From an uncultured Halomicronema sp. (lineage in GTDB: Bacteria > Cyanobacteriota > Cyanobacteriia > Phormidesmidales > Phormidesmidaceae): a stretch of 57,422 nucleotides of DNA. Both the position numbers and the translations under genes were made by a program. The notes beneath the pieces were generated by a model, which had not been told where the DNA came from, did not search any database, and worked only from the letters and a program-made list of their open reading frames with translations. The stretch's first letter is position 1. Each line of letters begins with the position of its first letter. Where the stretch lies: NCBI GenBank assembly GCA_937899725.1, contig CALCCA010000175.1, forward strand, positions 1-57,422, written 5' to 3'. Below, piece after piece: positions 1-9,035 of this stretch.

Positions 1-271
1 GCTCTAAACTTTCGACCACTTTAACCGATTAGACCTTTATGCGGATTGCTATAGACCTAGAGTGTGGTTATGCGGCCAAAAACTGACCGCTTGTGACACC
101 TTTCCTAATCCCTGTGGACAGGCTTCGCCAGAACTCCAGTGCCTCTCTCTTTGCAAGCGACGACTTATACAGGCGTCATTCTTGGCAAACTATCCAAATC
201 AAGATCGCCCCATCCAGAAGGGATAAGGAGCAGGCCAATCCTGGCTAGGGGCGAACAAATGCTCAACCTAA

Positions 272-3200
272 TCAAGAGGACGATTCAACAAAACTCGTTC
301 GTTCTTGATCCGCCGATTCGACTGCCGCAGTGAGCGCCTGATCATACCCACGGTTATCCGTTTCGCGCAGCCGTTGACTGAGGAAGCGACACATTTCCAA
401 AATGATGTGGGGCCGCTGAGTCACGAGGCTGAGAAAACGATTCTTGCTAAGTTTGAGTAGCGTGCAATCGGTCACCGCGATCGCCCCATCCCAGCGCGGG
501 GCATCGTCAAACAGCGCCACCTCACCAAAGTATTGCCCTGGCTGCAGCTGTTTAAGCTCGCGCGGCGCACTGTCAGTATCTTTAAGCAGCTGCACGGTGC
601 CGTCAGCAATGATGTAAAGGTGAGTACCCCAGTCACCCTCAGCAAAAATGGTTTCATCGGCCAGGGCTTGAGTTTGCTCTAGGCTTTGGTCAATCAGCAG
701 CAGCTCGTCCAATGACAGATTCTTGAACAGGGCCACCTTTTTGAGCAGTAGCAGTCGGTTCATGGCGGTATTGGTCAGTAACGTTGACGGATCAATCACG
801 CCAAAAATTTGGCTGGCGATTTGCTGAACAAAGGGATCAGGGTCATTGGCGAGCGCGGATGGAATCGTCGCCAGGGCAATCAAGGCTCCGGTTTTGAGCC
901 AGCGATCGTTGGCTTCTAGGGCTTCCAACAACATATGATACCCCTTGGTTCGCAGCCACTGCGGGGTGGCTTGAAGGCGGCTTGCCGGTAACTCAGCGCT
1001 GTCCTGGGCCTCTAGCAGAGGCATCAGAGGCATCACAAATCGACGGTGATTAAGCGAAGCCAGAACTTCGAGGGCATTTTCCAGCTCGCTTTGATCTTGA
1101 ATCGTCAGTAGGCGATTGACAGTGTTCACCGTTTGAGCGTGCCCCAATGCGGAGAGCACGTACAAAACTTTCTGAATGAGGCGGTGATGGTAATCCGCAA
1201 TCGCCACCCGCAGCGGCTGCCAGCGCGGGTCTTCGATGGGGATTTGCTGCTGCCATTGACGGGTGTGCGTCAGCTGCTTATAGCTCGGCGTCAGGTACTC
1301 AAACAGCAGGTTGCTGGCATCCTTGGTGCGCACCAGGCCAATGGCGGTGATGACGGTGTTCACCACGTCTGGTTGCGCCGCCTGCAGCTGGGCCTGTGCA
1401 ATCGCTAATCCGGGCCGACCATACGCCGCTAGGGTGCTAGCGACTCGCTGACGCACGCGCGGATCGGGGTCACCCAGACTCGCGCCGACGATGGCCAAGT
1501 GTTCTGCACAGACTGTGGCCTTGAGCAAATCAAAGGCGGCCATCCGCACCCAGGGATCCGGGTGATCGACTTTGGTCTCGGCAATGGCGGCAACGGCCTC
1601 ATCATCTCGCTGGGTCAGCGGTAGCAGCGCCTCTAACCCCGCCCGCACGACGTCCGCATTCGCTTGAGTCAACACCACCTGCGGAATCAGGGGAGTCAGG
1701 GTCGGGTTATGGCTATAGGCCACGACTCGGGTCACGATGCGCGCCGTGGTACTGTCGAGTTCCGCCCAGGTCACAGGAGCCTTGGGATCGACAATGGTTT
1801 GGGCGATCGCCCCCAAGACGCGATGCTCAGAGCGGGAGTCCTGCAGCCAGGTGTCGATCTGCGACTGACTGGGGCGATATTGGTTGATCAGCAGAATCTC
1901 TAGAGCAAACGCCTGCAAATGCGGGTGCAAGAGGCGTTCTTGAAAATGCTCAAGCAGGTCGGGGCAGTCAGTAAATAGGGCGATCGCGGCCCCATAGAGC
2001 TGCGTATCAGCCGCAGGAATCAAGGCTTCCACATCAGGCAGAAAGTCTGCTGGCTGATTCATTCTGGCGGCCAGTTCCACCCCTTTAAGTTGGGTATAGC
2101 GGTCGGCATCGGTCAGCAGTTCGCGCACGGCATCGCTCGATTGAGGCGATAGCGGTATCGCATAGCTGTCAAACTCATCCAAGTTGATGCTGTTAGAGCG
2201 AATCATGGCTTCTAACCCGCTGGCGTAAAATCGCCCCATCGGCAATCGCAGCAGCAACAGCAGCCCCGTTAATCCGGCCACTAGCCAGGCGATCTGCATC
2301 AGGCTCAGCTGGGTTTCGCCGACCCACAACAGCGCGCCCGCTAGCGTCAACCCCAAGGCGTAAATGAATCCGTCACTCAACGTGCGAATTCGCCCGATAA
2401 ACTCGCGCGGAATGGCGTTGTAATTGAGCTGGTGCACCGGCAGGTTGATGGCTTTGTAAAGCGCATCCCCATTGATGTGTAGACCGATCGCGGCGGGCAA
2501 GCCAAACTGGGAGAGCAGTCCCAGAAAGCTCATCAGCGTGGTCAAGGGATAGACCGGATTCAGCCGAGCCACCCCCAGGGTTTTCAGCAGGGGGCGGGTA
2601 ATGCCATAAATTACCGCCATCTGCACCCCACTGATGAGGATGCGCATCAAGCCTAAAAAGCTCGTCAGGGCTTGATCGGTGAAGCGATCGCTGTAGATGT
2701 TGAACCAGATAAACTCGGAACCGATATAGATAATCACCAACAGAAAGCTACTGCTGGCCAAAAACAGCGCGAGCGGATAGCGTTTGACCAGCCCCGGAAA
2801 CGTTTTGAGCGAGTCTAAGAGATCGACGGCAGCGGCAGTTGATTGAGCCGCCGTTTGCTGACGTTGAGAACTCTCTAAATAAATCAGCTGCACAATCGCC
2901 AGCACAAAGACAACGGGTAGGCACAGCAGCAAATCTCGGGTTCTCAAGACCTGGGCCAGCAGCATGGTCAGTCCGCCCCCGACGAGGGTGCCCGCCGCTT
3001 GCGCAATCGCAATGTAAGGGGCGTTCCGTTTGTATTCCGCCGTGGTGAAATAGTCGGTCAACAGACTCGGGTACAACACATTGTTGTGAAAATCCCATTG
3101 AAAAAAGACCGCAATCAGCAAGACATAGTAGGCGTAAGGGGCGGCAGAGGCCTGGGCCAACCAGAGCCAGAGCCCCAGCGCCATAAAAATAGACCCCATG

Positions 3201-3454
3201 AGCACGTAGCGCAGCAGCTTGGGCCGACTGTAACGATCGACCACCTGAGAAAACAGCACATAGGCTGGCATGGAACAGAGCCCAATCAGCATGAACGCCA
3301 GGGGTAAATGTTTAGCCCCCACATAGCTGACGAAGAGCGAGTTGCCGATCGCCATCCCCAAAACGCTGTAAACCATGATTGTTGCGGCTAGCAGCAACAA
3401 TTGGGTGAGCCGGTTGGGCCAGATTCGCAGCCATTGGGGTCGAGTGAGTGGCAC
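272..3454 (-). CDS. NTT/MFS-like permease fused to HEAT repeats and a cyclic-nucleotide-binding domain
   Basis: A 1060-residue inner-membrane protein in three parts. Residues about 15-410 are hydrophobic, with roughly ten to twelve membrane segments, and resemble the ATP/ADP translocase-like branch of the MFS fold. Residues about 430-900 are soluble and helical with HEAT-like repeats (for example the DPWVRMAAFDLL and DPDPRVRQRVASTL units). Residues about 925-1045 form a cNMP-binding domain with the phosphate-binding cassette FGEVALFDDAPRWDGA, in which the key Glu and Arg are kept. The transported solute cannot be read from sequence; the nucleotide translocase resemblance is only fold-level. 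The C-terminal domain suggests gating or control by cAMP or cGMP (inference). The gene lies 67 bp downstream of the neighbouring MFS gene on the same strand. Confidence 0.85.
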   Translation of the reverse strand: MPLTRPQWLRIWPNRLTQLLLLAATIMVYSVLGMAIGNSLFVSYVGAKHLPLAFMLIGLCSMPAYVLFSQVVDRYSRPKLLRYVLMGSIFMALGLWLWLAQASAAPYAYYVLLIAVFFQWDFHNNVLYPSLLTDYFTTAEYKRNAPYIAIAQAAGTLVGGGLTMLLAQVLRTRDLLLCLPVVFVLAIVQLIYLESSQRQQTAAQSTAAAVDLLDSLKTFPGLVKRYPLALFLASSSFLLVIIYIGSEFIWFNIYSDRFTDQALTSFLGLMRILISGVQMAVIYGITRPLLKTLGVARLNPVYPLTTLMSFLGLLSQFGLPAAIGLHINGDALYKAINLPVHQLNYNAIPREFIGRIRTLSDGFIYALGLTLAGALLWVGETQLSLMQIAWLVAGLTGLLLLLRLPMGRFYASGLEAMIRSNSINLDEFDSYAIPLSPQSSDAVRELLTDADRYTQLKGVELAARMNQPADFLPDVEALIPAADTQLYGAAIALFTDCPDLLEHFQERLLHPHLQAFALEILLINQYRPSQSQIDTWLQDSRSEHRVLGAIAQTIVDPKAPVTWAELDSTTARIVTRVVAYSHNPTLTPLIPQVVLTQANADVVRAGLEALLPLTQRDDEAVAAIAETKVDHPDPWVRMAAFDLLKATVCAEHLAIVGASLGDPDPRVRQRVASTLAAYGRPGLAIAQAQLQAAQPDVVNTVITAIGLVRTKDASNLLFEYLTPSYKQLTHTRQWQQQIPIEDPRWQPLRVAIADYHHRLIQKVLYVLSALGHAQTVNTVNRLLTIQDQSELENALEVLASLNHRRFVMPLMPLLEAQDSAELPASRLQATPQWLRTKGYHMLLEALEANDRWLKTGALIALATIPSALANDPDPFVQQIASQIFGVIDPSTLLTNTAMNRLLLLKKVALFKNLSLDELLLIDQSLEQTQALADETIFAEGDWGTHLYIIADGTVQLLKDTDSAPRELKQLQPGQYFGEVALFDDAPRWDGAIAVTDCTLLKLSKNRFLSLVTQRPHIILEMCRFLSQRLRETDNRGYDQALTAAVESADQERTSFVESSS

Positions 3455-3521
3455 AGATAACGGGTGGGTAAGGTGAATGGAGCAATCAGCGTTGGGAATA
3501 GTCGGTGGTCAAAGCCTGGTA

Positions 3522-4994
3522 TCAAGATGACGGCAGCGATCGCTCAGCCGCCTCTGGCGTCGGGTCGGGCTGAGCGGTTTCGGCGGTTTCAGCTGTTACT
3601 GAGTTATCCCCAGATGTGACGGCAACGCTCACAGGCAGCTGCACCCATAGCGTTAAAGCGGCGGCGATGAGCAAAAAGACACCACCCACCACCACGGCCG
3701 CTAACCGGTTGTCGTGGAGCACGTACTGCATCACCCAGCCAAAAGCTAAGGAAACGCCAATCTCCGGTAACACCACAAAAAAGTTGAAAATGCCTTGGTA
3801 AATCCCGCGCTGCTGGGTCGGAATCGCATGGGTCAAAATCGCATAGGGAATCGATTGCGCACTTGCCCAAGCCGTGCCAAACGCCACCATCGGCAACAGC
3901 AGCAGCAGCGGCTGATGAATCAATAAGAGCGAAATCAGTCCAATGCCGCCGCAAGCCAGACACAGGCTATGGATGGCCTTACGGCCCAGTCGGCGCGTCA
4001 GCGCGGGGAGCACGAATGAGAACCCAATGCAGACGGCGTTGAACACCGCAAAGCAAACACCCGCCCACTCAATGCCCTCGTCGTATAGGGCGGAATTAAA
4101 ATCCACTGCCCCAAAAATGTTGCGGGCCACCGCCGGGGGAAAATAAATAAAGAAGCAAAAAATACCCAGCCAGGTAAATACCTGCACCCAGGCTAGCTGC
4201 TGCATGGTTTTGGGCAGCTTGCCCAACGCTTGTCGGGTCTCTAGCAGGCTATTCAAAAAGCCGCCCCGTTCTTCTTGCAACTGCTCAAAGCGGTCAAGGT
4301 TTGGGGGGGGAGTTTCTGGAGTCGTCAGCACGGTCCAGAGAATGGTGCCGAGAAATAGGGCCGCGCCCAGGTAAAAAGAGAACTCGATGGTCAGCGGAAT
4401 GCGGCGCACCGCCGTCGTCTCGGGATTGACGGCAAACACATGGTTGAGCACCCAGGGCATGCTGGAAGCCGCGATCGCGCCGATGCCGACCATGACACTC
4501 TGCATCGCAAAGCCCTGGGTGCGCTGTTCCTTAGGCAATAGATCGCCGACGAAAGCGCGGAATGGCACCATGCTGATATTGGCGCTGGTGTCTAACAGCC
4601 ACAGCAGCCCGGCGGCCATCCACAGGGCGGAGCAGTGGGGCATTAAGATCAACGCCACTGAGGCCAAAATCGCGCCAATCAATAAATAGGGGCGGCGGCG
4701 GCCTAGAGGCCCCCAGGTGTAGTCGCTTAAGTTGCCGATAATGGGCTGCACAATGAGACCGGTCAAGGGAGCCGCCAGCCAAAGGATGGGAATGGCGTGG
4801 GCACTGGCCCCGAGATGCTCAAAAATGGAACTCATGTTGGCCATCTGTAGCCCCCAGCCAAACTGGATGCCCAAAAAGCCCACGTTCATATTCCACAGCT
4901 GAAACAGGTTGAATGTTGGTTTGGCAGGCGCTGCTGCAGTCGCTTCTACAGATTGAGACTCAGGCAAGATATCTGAAGTTATTTCAGAAGTCAT
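3522..4994 (-). CDS. MFS transporter, SLC45/GPH-like sugar transporter type
   Basis: A 490-residue protein with about twelve membrane segments. The N-terminal stretch NVGFLGIQFGWGLQMANMS and the loop DYTWGPLGRRRPY after helix 2 are hallmarks of the SLC45-like (sucrose/maltose:H+ symporter-like) MFS branch. In that family these proteins import disaccharides or related sugars, but the substrate here is unknown. The first 25 and last 35 residues are Ala/Thr/Pro/Glu-rich and probably disordered cytoplasmic tails. It is co-oriented with the cNMP-domain permease downstream, so the two may be co-transcribed. Confidence 0.82.
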   Translation of the reverse strand: MTSEITSDILPESQSVEATAAAPAKPTFNLFQLWNMNVGFLGIQFGWGLQMANMSSIFEHLGASAHAIPILWLAAPLTGLIVQPIIGNLSDYTWGPLGRRRPYLLIGAILASVALILMPHCSALWMAAGLLWLLDTSANISMVPFRAFVGDLLPKEQRTQGFAMQSVMVGIGAIAASSMPWVLNHVFAVNPETTAVRRIPLTIEFSFYLGAALFLGTILWTVLTTPETPPPNLDRFEQLQEERGGFLNSLLETRQALGKLPKTMQQLAWVQVFTWLGIFCFFIYFPPAVARNIFGAVDFNSALYDEGIEWAGVCFAVFNAVCIGFSFVLPALTRRLGRKAIHSLCLACGGIGLISLLLIHQPLLLLLPMVAFGTAWASAQSIPYAILTHAIPTQQRGIYQGIFNFFVVLPEIGVSLAFGWVMQYVLHDNRLAAVVVGGVFLLIAAALTLWVQLPVSVAVTSGDNSVTAETAETAQPDPTPEAAERSLPSS

Positions 4995-5392
4995 TTCAGT
5001 AGTATGTATGCGCCGTTGCGGTATCCGTTTGAGAGGTTGGGTCGGTAGGGCAAAACCTGACCGGAATGTCCTCTGGGTTCCAGTCTAGGCAAAATCAACT
5101 TTGAAAATCCTGACATCTGGCACCGAGGAGGTCGGTTCCAACTATGTGATACCTTACCAAACCCCATTGGGGAGGGTAGGGCGATCGCGGCTTGATCCCG
5201 CTAGGGCTGTCTGGCAGAAGTCTCCCGATCCTGGGGCTGTCATCTCCTTTGAACCCTAGATCCTGAATCTTAAACCCAAATCATCGCTAATCAATTGAGA
5301 TATTCAAGCAGTACATTCTCCTGATTCGTGAGGCTGACTACGTGTAGGTTTTTAGATCAGAAAAATATCTTATCTGGAAGCAATTGAATGTT
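4995..5392. other. Intergenic region, no gene seen
   Basis: About 400 bp between the WG-repeat gene and the MFS gene, both on the minus strand. It must hold the MFS promoter and the 3' end of the WG-repeat transcript. It contains one HIP1-like site. I see no convincing short coding frame or RNA structure. Confidence 0.5.
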
Positions 5393-6793
5393 TTATGAGT
5401 TCCTGACGACAGAAGACAAGATGAACATTTTCGAAACTCGATTCAATATGCGAGACTCGTCGATTGGGCCGTCAGAAAACCAGACGATATTTCCAGATAA
5501 ATCGATGTATCCCCATTCGTCCACGTTCTCAAATCTAGCAAGTCCGTTCTTAAAAGGATAGGCTTTATCGAAATTGGGTTCTATAACAATACTTCCAGAC
5601 TTGTCGATATACCCATATCTCCCCTCTGTGCCCCTAAATAAAGCTCTTCCATCATGGAAATTTCTACTCCACGAAAACTCTGAAGGCATAGCTCGAATCG
5701 CCTGTATTGGCTCAATTATCAGCCTTCCATGTCCATCAATATATCCATATTTATCACCAGGATTCCTCTGTATGAGTGCTAATCCTTCAGAAAAGTCTCC
5801 TATATAGTTATAGTGATTTTGGACTACAACATTTCCCTCTAAATCGATAACGCCATATTGAGAATTGGCTATAGTGATAGCACGACAGGGAGAATCGATA
5901 TCGATTAATTCATACTTTAACGGGATGATCAGTTCTCCAGCATTATTTATCAAACCGTAGACTCTTCTGGACGGTCTACCCCACAAGATAGATAGTAAAT
6001 TTGTTCTTAGCCTGTATACAGGTGCTCTCCCATAGGAAAATCCAATTCCTTCAATATCGATAGAGAAATCGTCGCCTGCAAGAATACTGATGCTTCCCTC
6101 TCGGTCAATATAGCCTTGGATGTCGTAGTCGTCGTTGAAGCCTGTAAAAACAGCCAATCCCTCTCTAAAACCTCTGACTTGCTTAAAAGAGTTTTGGGTG
6201 ACGTAGCGACCACTTTCATCGACAAGTTGCCAATTATCTTTAACTAAAACGAAAGCTCGCTCTTGAGAAAACTTGGTGATCTTTTTGAAGGTCGGAGGAA
6301 GGACATATTCACCGCTCTTATCAATCAATCCCTGGTTGCCATCAACAGTGACAACAGCCCTTCCTTCACTAAATGGAGTGGCAAAATTAAAGACAGGCTC
6401 AATCACGATTGAACCTGAAGCATCAATGTATCCCCAGCGCCCATCCCAGACAGATTTAACAGCGGCTAAACCTTCTGAGAAATCAGTGACCTCTTTGAAT
6501 CTGGGTTCTACGATCGCATTGCCATTGCTATCGATAAAACCCCAAACTTCTCCTTCGTTGACCTTAAAAAGGCTGTCCTTGTTCGCACCGGCTGCGATCA
6601 CGGATGAATTAACAGTTGTCTCTGGGCAAAATGGCTCTTCAGGACTAGCGACACCCTCAAAACAGCCATAGCAGAAGAAAGAACAAACTAAAATAACAGC
6701 AGATTTGGGAATTATCTTTACTCTTCGGGAAGTTGCTGTGCGGCTAGTGCCCTTCTGCAGGGGATGCCGACTTCTGCTCTGTTTTTGGAACAT
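5393..6793 (-). CDS. WG-repeat-containing envelope protein
   Basis: A 466-residue protein made mainly of WG repeats: about nine to ten units of the form WGYID.SG.IVIEP.F....FSEGLA run from residue 85 to the C-terminus. A basic N-terminus is followed by a hydrophobic segment (about residues 28-45, ending FFCYGC), which suggests a signal anchor or lipoprotein signal. WG repeats form beta-rich scaffolds of unknown partner; no catalytic motif is visible. Codon use is more AT-rich than in the flanking genes, which may point to a different history. The ATG at 6793 gives the longest frame and keeps the signal segment. Confidence 0.85.
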   Translation of the reverse strand: MFQKQSRSRHPLQKGTSRTATSRRVKIIPKSAVILVCSFFCYGCFEGVASPEEPFCPETTVNSSVIAAGANKDSLFKVNEGEVWGFIDSNGNAIVEPRFKEVTDFSEGLAAVKSVWDGRWGYIDASGSIVIEPVFNFATPFSEGRAVVTVDGNQGLIDKSGEYVLPPTFKKITKFSQERAFVLVKDNWQLVDESGRYVTQNSFKQVRGFREGLAVFTGFNDDYDIQGYIDREGSISILAGDDFSIDIEGIGFSYGRAPVYRLRTNLLSILWGRPSRRVYGLINNAGELIIPLKYELIDIDSPCRAITIANSQYGVIDLEGNVVVQNHYNYIGDFSEGLALIQRNPGDKYGYIDGHGRLIIEPIQAIRAMPSEFSWSRNFHDGRALFRGTEGRYGYIDKSGSIVIEPNFDKAYPFKNGLARFENVDEWGYIDLSGNIVWFSDGPIDESRILNRVSKMFILSSVVRNS

Positions 6794-6836
6794 CGCTCTG
6801 AATTCCTGCCTATAACAACCTCGGACTTCTCTAAAT

Positions 6837-8159
6837 CTATTTCGGACCAGACATCGGGGAGGGCAATGACGGGTTAGTGTTGAGGTCTTTGACGAGTAAA
6901 TCTTCTTGATGCCGCAGCGTGTTCATCGCGATTTCCCAAGGGAAGGTAAACGATTCAAAGGAGTCGCCTGAAATCAAATCATTGTCGAGATCAGACACGA
7001 CTTCTTTGAGCATAGTGAACAATTTGCCGCGCAGCTGTTGCAGTTGCTCGATCTGCTCAGTCCGGTTGATCTGGTCAATCAAATCCAACAGCTCCACGTT
7101 GTAGACATCGGCGCGATTTTTTTGCTTACCCTTCAGCCAAATCTTGAACTGCCAAAGCCCAGACCCCAACAACACCGAGACTGAGAGTAAAAGCCCAATC
7201 GGTTCGGCATATTCGACAATAAATTCGGGCTGGTCGCGATCATAAAACGCCTGCGCCCCCGGATGCAGCGGCAGGCCTAAATCGTTGCCCGAATCGGGTA
7301 AGCGAATCAGAGCCGCACGAGGATACCGGCTCACCAGTTCGTTGCGATGGGTGTATAAAGTTTGCGTTAGGGCATGGGCGACCTCATCGGGCAAGTCTTC
7401 GTGAATGACGAGCACGGCGTTGACGGCGACGACCGGTAAATCGCGAGCGGGCAGGGGCCGCCCCCCATCGTAGGTGCCCTTAGGAATCGTCTGCGCTTCT
7501 AAATAAGGCAGGGAAAGACGCAAGGCATCCACCTGATCGATCGCCAACAGTTCGATCGCCTCGTTTTGCAACACGGTTTTCATCGACGGATTGCCCAGCG
7601 TCATCACACGAAACAGGGCATCGACCTCGCCGTTAGCTAGCGCCTGCTCAGCGTCATTGGGGGATTGAGGCGTGATCTGCAAATCCTCGGCAGTGAGACC
7701 ATAGTGCTCGCTCAGCGGCCAAAATAGCGCATAGGAGCCACTGCCCTTGGGCATCAGCGCAATGCGGCGATCTCGCAAGTCCGCTACGGTTTGAATGTTG
7801 GCGTCTTTGCGCACCAGCAGGTGAAACATTTCGGGAAAGAGCCGGGCGATCGCCCGCACGGGCCGTTCCACCGGTGTATCGCTCTGCACTAGGGCTAACT
7901 GCGCCCCATCATCGCGCAGTAGTCCCATGTTCTCGGCAGAACCGGCGGTTTCCTGCACCGTGATCTGAATCTGGGGATGGTTGAGCTGCACGACGTCGGC
8001 AAAGGCTTCGCTAAAGGCGTAATATTCCCCCGTTTGGCTGCCCGAGGCGAGCACCAGTTCATAGACCTGGCTGCGCGCTTGCCAGGTTTTGAGGCCAAAG
8101 CCCACAGCGCCCAAAACGCTGAGAAGCACGATTCCGAAAGTGACTCGATTATTCATCAT
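6837..8159 (-). CDS. TAXI-family TRAP-type solute-binding protein with C-terminal membrane/coiled-coil tail
   Basis: A 440-residue protein. An N-terminal hydrophobic segment is followed by a periplasmic binding domain of the TAXI type (LVLASGSQTGEYYAFSEAFADVV, then a second lobe to about residue 310). A second membrane segment lies at about 320-340 (PIGLLLSVSVLLGSGLWQF), followed by a cytoplasmic coiled-coil-like tail of about 95 residues. TAXI proteins usually capture glutamate-like or other organic anions for TRAP transporters, but no TRAP permease genes are adjacent. The tethered tail suggests a sensing rather than transport role (inference). The gene is 43 bp upstream of the WG-repeat gene on the same strand. 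Confidence 0.82.
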   Translation of the reverse strand: MMNNRVTFGIVLLSVLGAVGFGLKTWQARSQVYELVLASGSQTGEYYAFSEAFADVVQLNHPQIQITVQETAGSAENMGLLRDDGAQLALVQSDTPVERPVRAIARLFPEMFHLLVRKDANIQTVADLRDRRIALMPKGSGSYALFWPLSEHYGLTAEDLQITPQSPNDAEQALANGEVDALFRVMTLGNPSMKTVLQNEAIELLAIDQVDALRLSLPYLEAQTIPKGTYDGGRPLPARDLPVVAVNAVLVIHEDLPDEVAHALTQTLYTHRNELVSRYPRAALIRLPDSGNDLGLPLHPGAQAFYDRDQPEFIVEYAEPIGLLLSVSVLLGSGLWQFKIWLKGKQKNRADVYNVELLDLIDQINRTEQIEQLQQLRGKLFTMLKEVVSDLDNDLISGDSFESFTFPWEIAMNTLRHQEDLLVKDLNTNPSLPSPMSGPK

Positions 8160-8459
8160 TCAGCAACCCGCGCTCGGTATCAACAAGACCCGCTATGTCT
8201 GATGCTACTGGATGACGGTTGCCGCCAGAAGGGCCATCTTGATGGGCAAATCAGCGTGATCGATGCCCGCCTCGTTCATCCGTTTACAGAGACGCTGTGA
8301 TTCATCAGAGGAGAAAAATTTTGGCCGCCTCAGCACTTGCCGGCCCAGGGCCGATTGAAGCGATTTCTGTGGTGGTGCAGCCAGTCAAGACACTTACCCA
8401 AGAGAACAATTTTACTTGACTAAAGATATGACGATGACAGCGATAATATCCCTAGCTAA
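8160..8459. other. Intergenic region, no gene seen
   Basis: About 300 bp between the small lipoprotein gene and the TAXI gene, both minus strand. It should contain the TAXI promoter. No structured RNA or short conserved frame recognised. Confidence 0.4.
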
Positions 8460-8783
8460 TCAACCGTTCTCATCGTAATTTTGGGAATTACAAACCGTAT
8501 CACCACTGGAATTTTCGATGGAGAAAGCATCAAACTCTCTACCTTCAAATTCACCCGTTACAGTCACTTCTTCATCCACGGCAATGGCGCTGGCCGTATT
8601 GTCACCACAGAGATTATAGGCATCAACTGTAATCGAACGATTGCTCGCATTGAGCTGAAACCCGTCTTCCCAAACGCGATCAACATTGCCTGTCAAGGTG
8701 GCCTCTTGAGCTTGAGAAGCGGTGCACCCACCGGCCAGGGCAACGACTCCGATAAAAGTGAGAACTGCAGCGGCTGTCTTCAC
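8460..8783 (-). CDS. Small secreted lipoprotein with possible OB-like domain
   Basis: A 107-residue protein with an N-terminal hydrophobic stretch ending VALAGGC, which fits a lipobox with Cys 20 as the modified residue. The mature part (TLTGNVDRVWEDGFQLNASNR, then VTVTGEF) looks like a short beta-barrel of the bacterial OB-fold type. Two further Cys residues (in YNLCGD and DTVCNS) could form a disulfide. The function is unknown. A single-gene transcript is likely, because the moeB terminator lies upstream. Confidence 0.65.
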   Translation of the reverse strand: MKTAAAVLTFIGVVALAGGCTASQAQEATLTGNVDRVWEDGFQLNASNRSITVDAYNLCGDNTASAIAVDEEVTVTGEFEGREFDAFSIENSSGDTVCNSQNYDENG

Positions 8784-8975
8784 ATTCAGTGCCCCATCTC
8801 TTAAAAAGGATTGACGTGCTTCTAAAATATCACTCCCTACTCAATAGGAGAATAATGATTCTTTATCGTGGGTATTTCTAAAGTCAGCGATCGCGGTTTT
8901 AGGCCTCTCTACTAATACGGCCAAAAATCAAGCTGAGCACAATTTCAACGGCTCTAGAATTTTCCTTTTGACAAC

Positions 8976-9004
8976 AAAAAAGGACGTCTGAGACGTCCTT
9001 TTTT
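8976..9004 (-). terminator. Rho-independent terminator of moeB
   Basis: An inverted repeat, AAAAAAGGACGTCT and its complement, separated by one base. The stem GGACGT/ACGTCC is flanked by A and T runs on either side, so it can work in both directions. It lies 32 bp past the moeB stop codon. Confidence 0.85.
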
Positions 9005-9035
9005 GTCTTTTCAGCAGTCAGTTAGAGGTCGCCAA

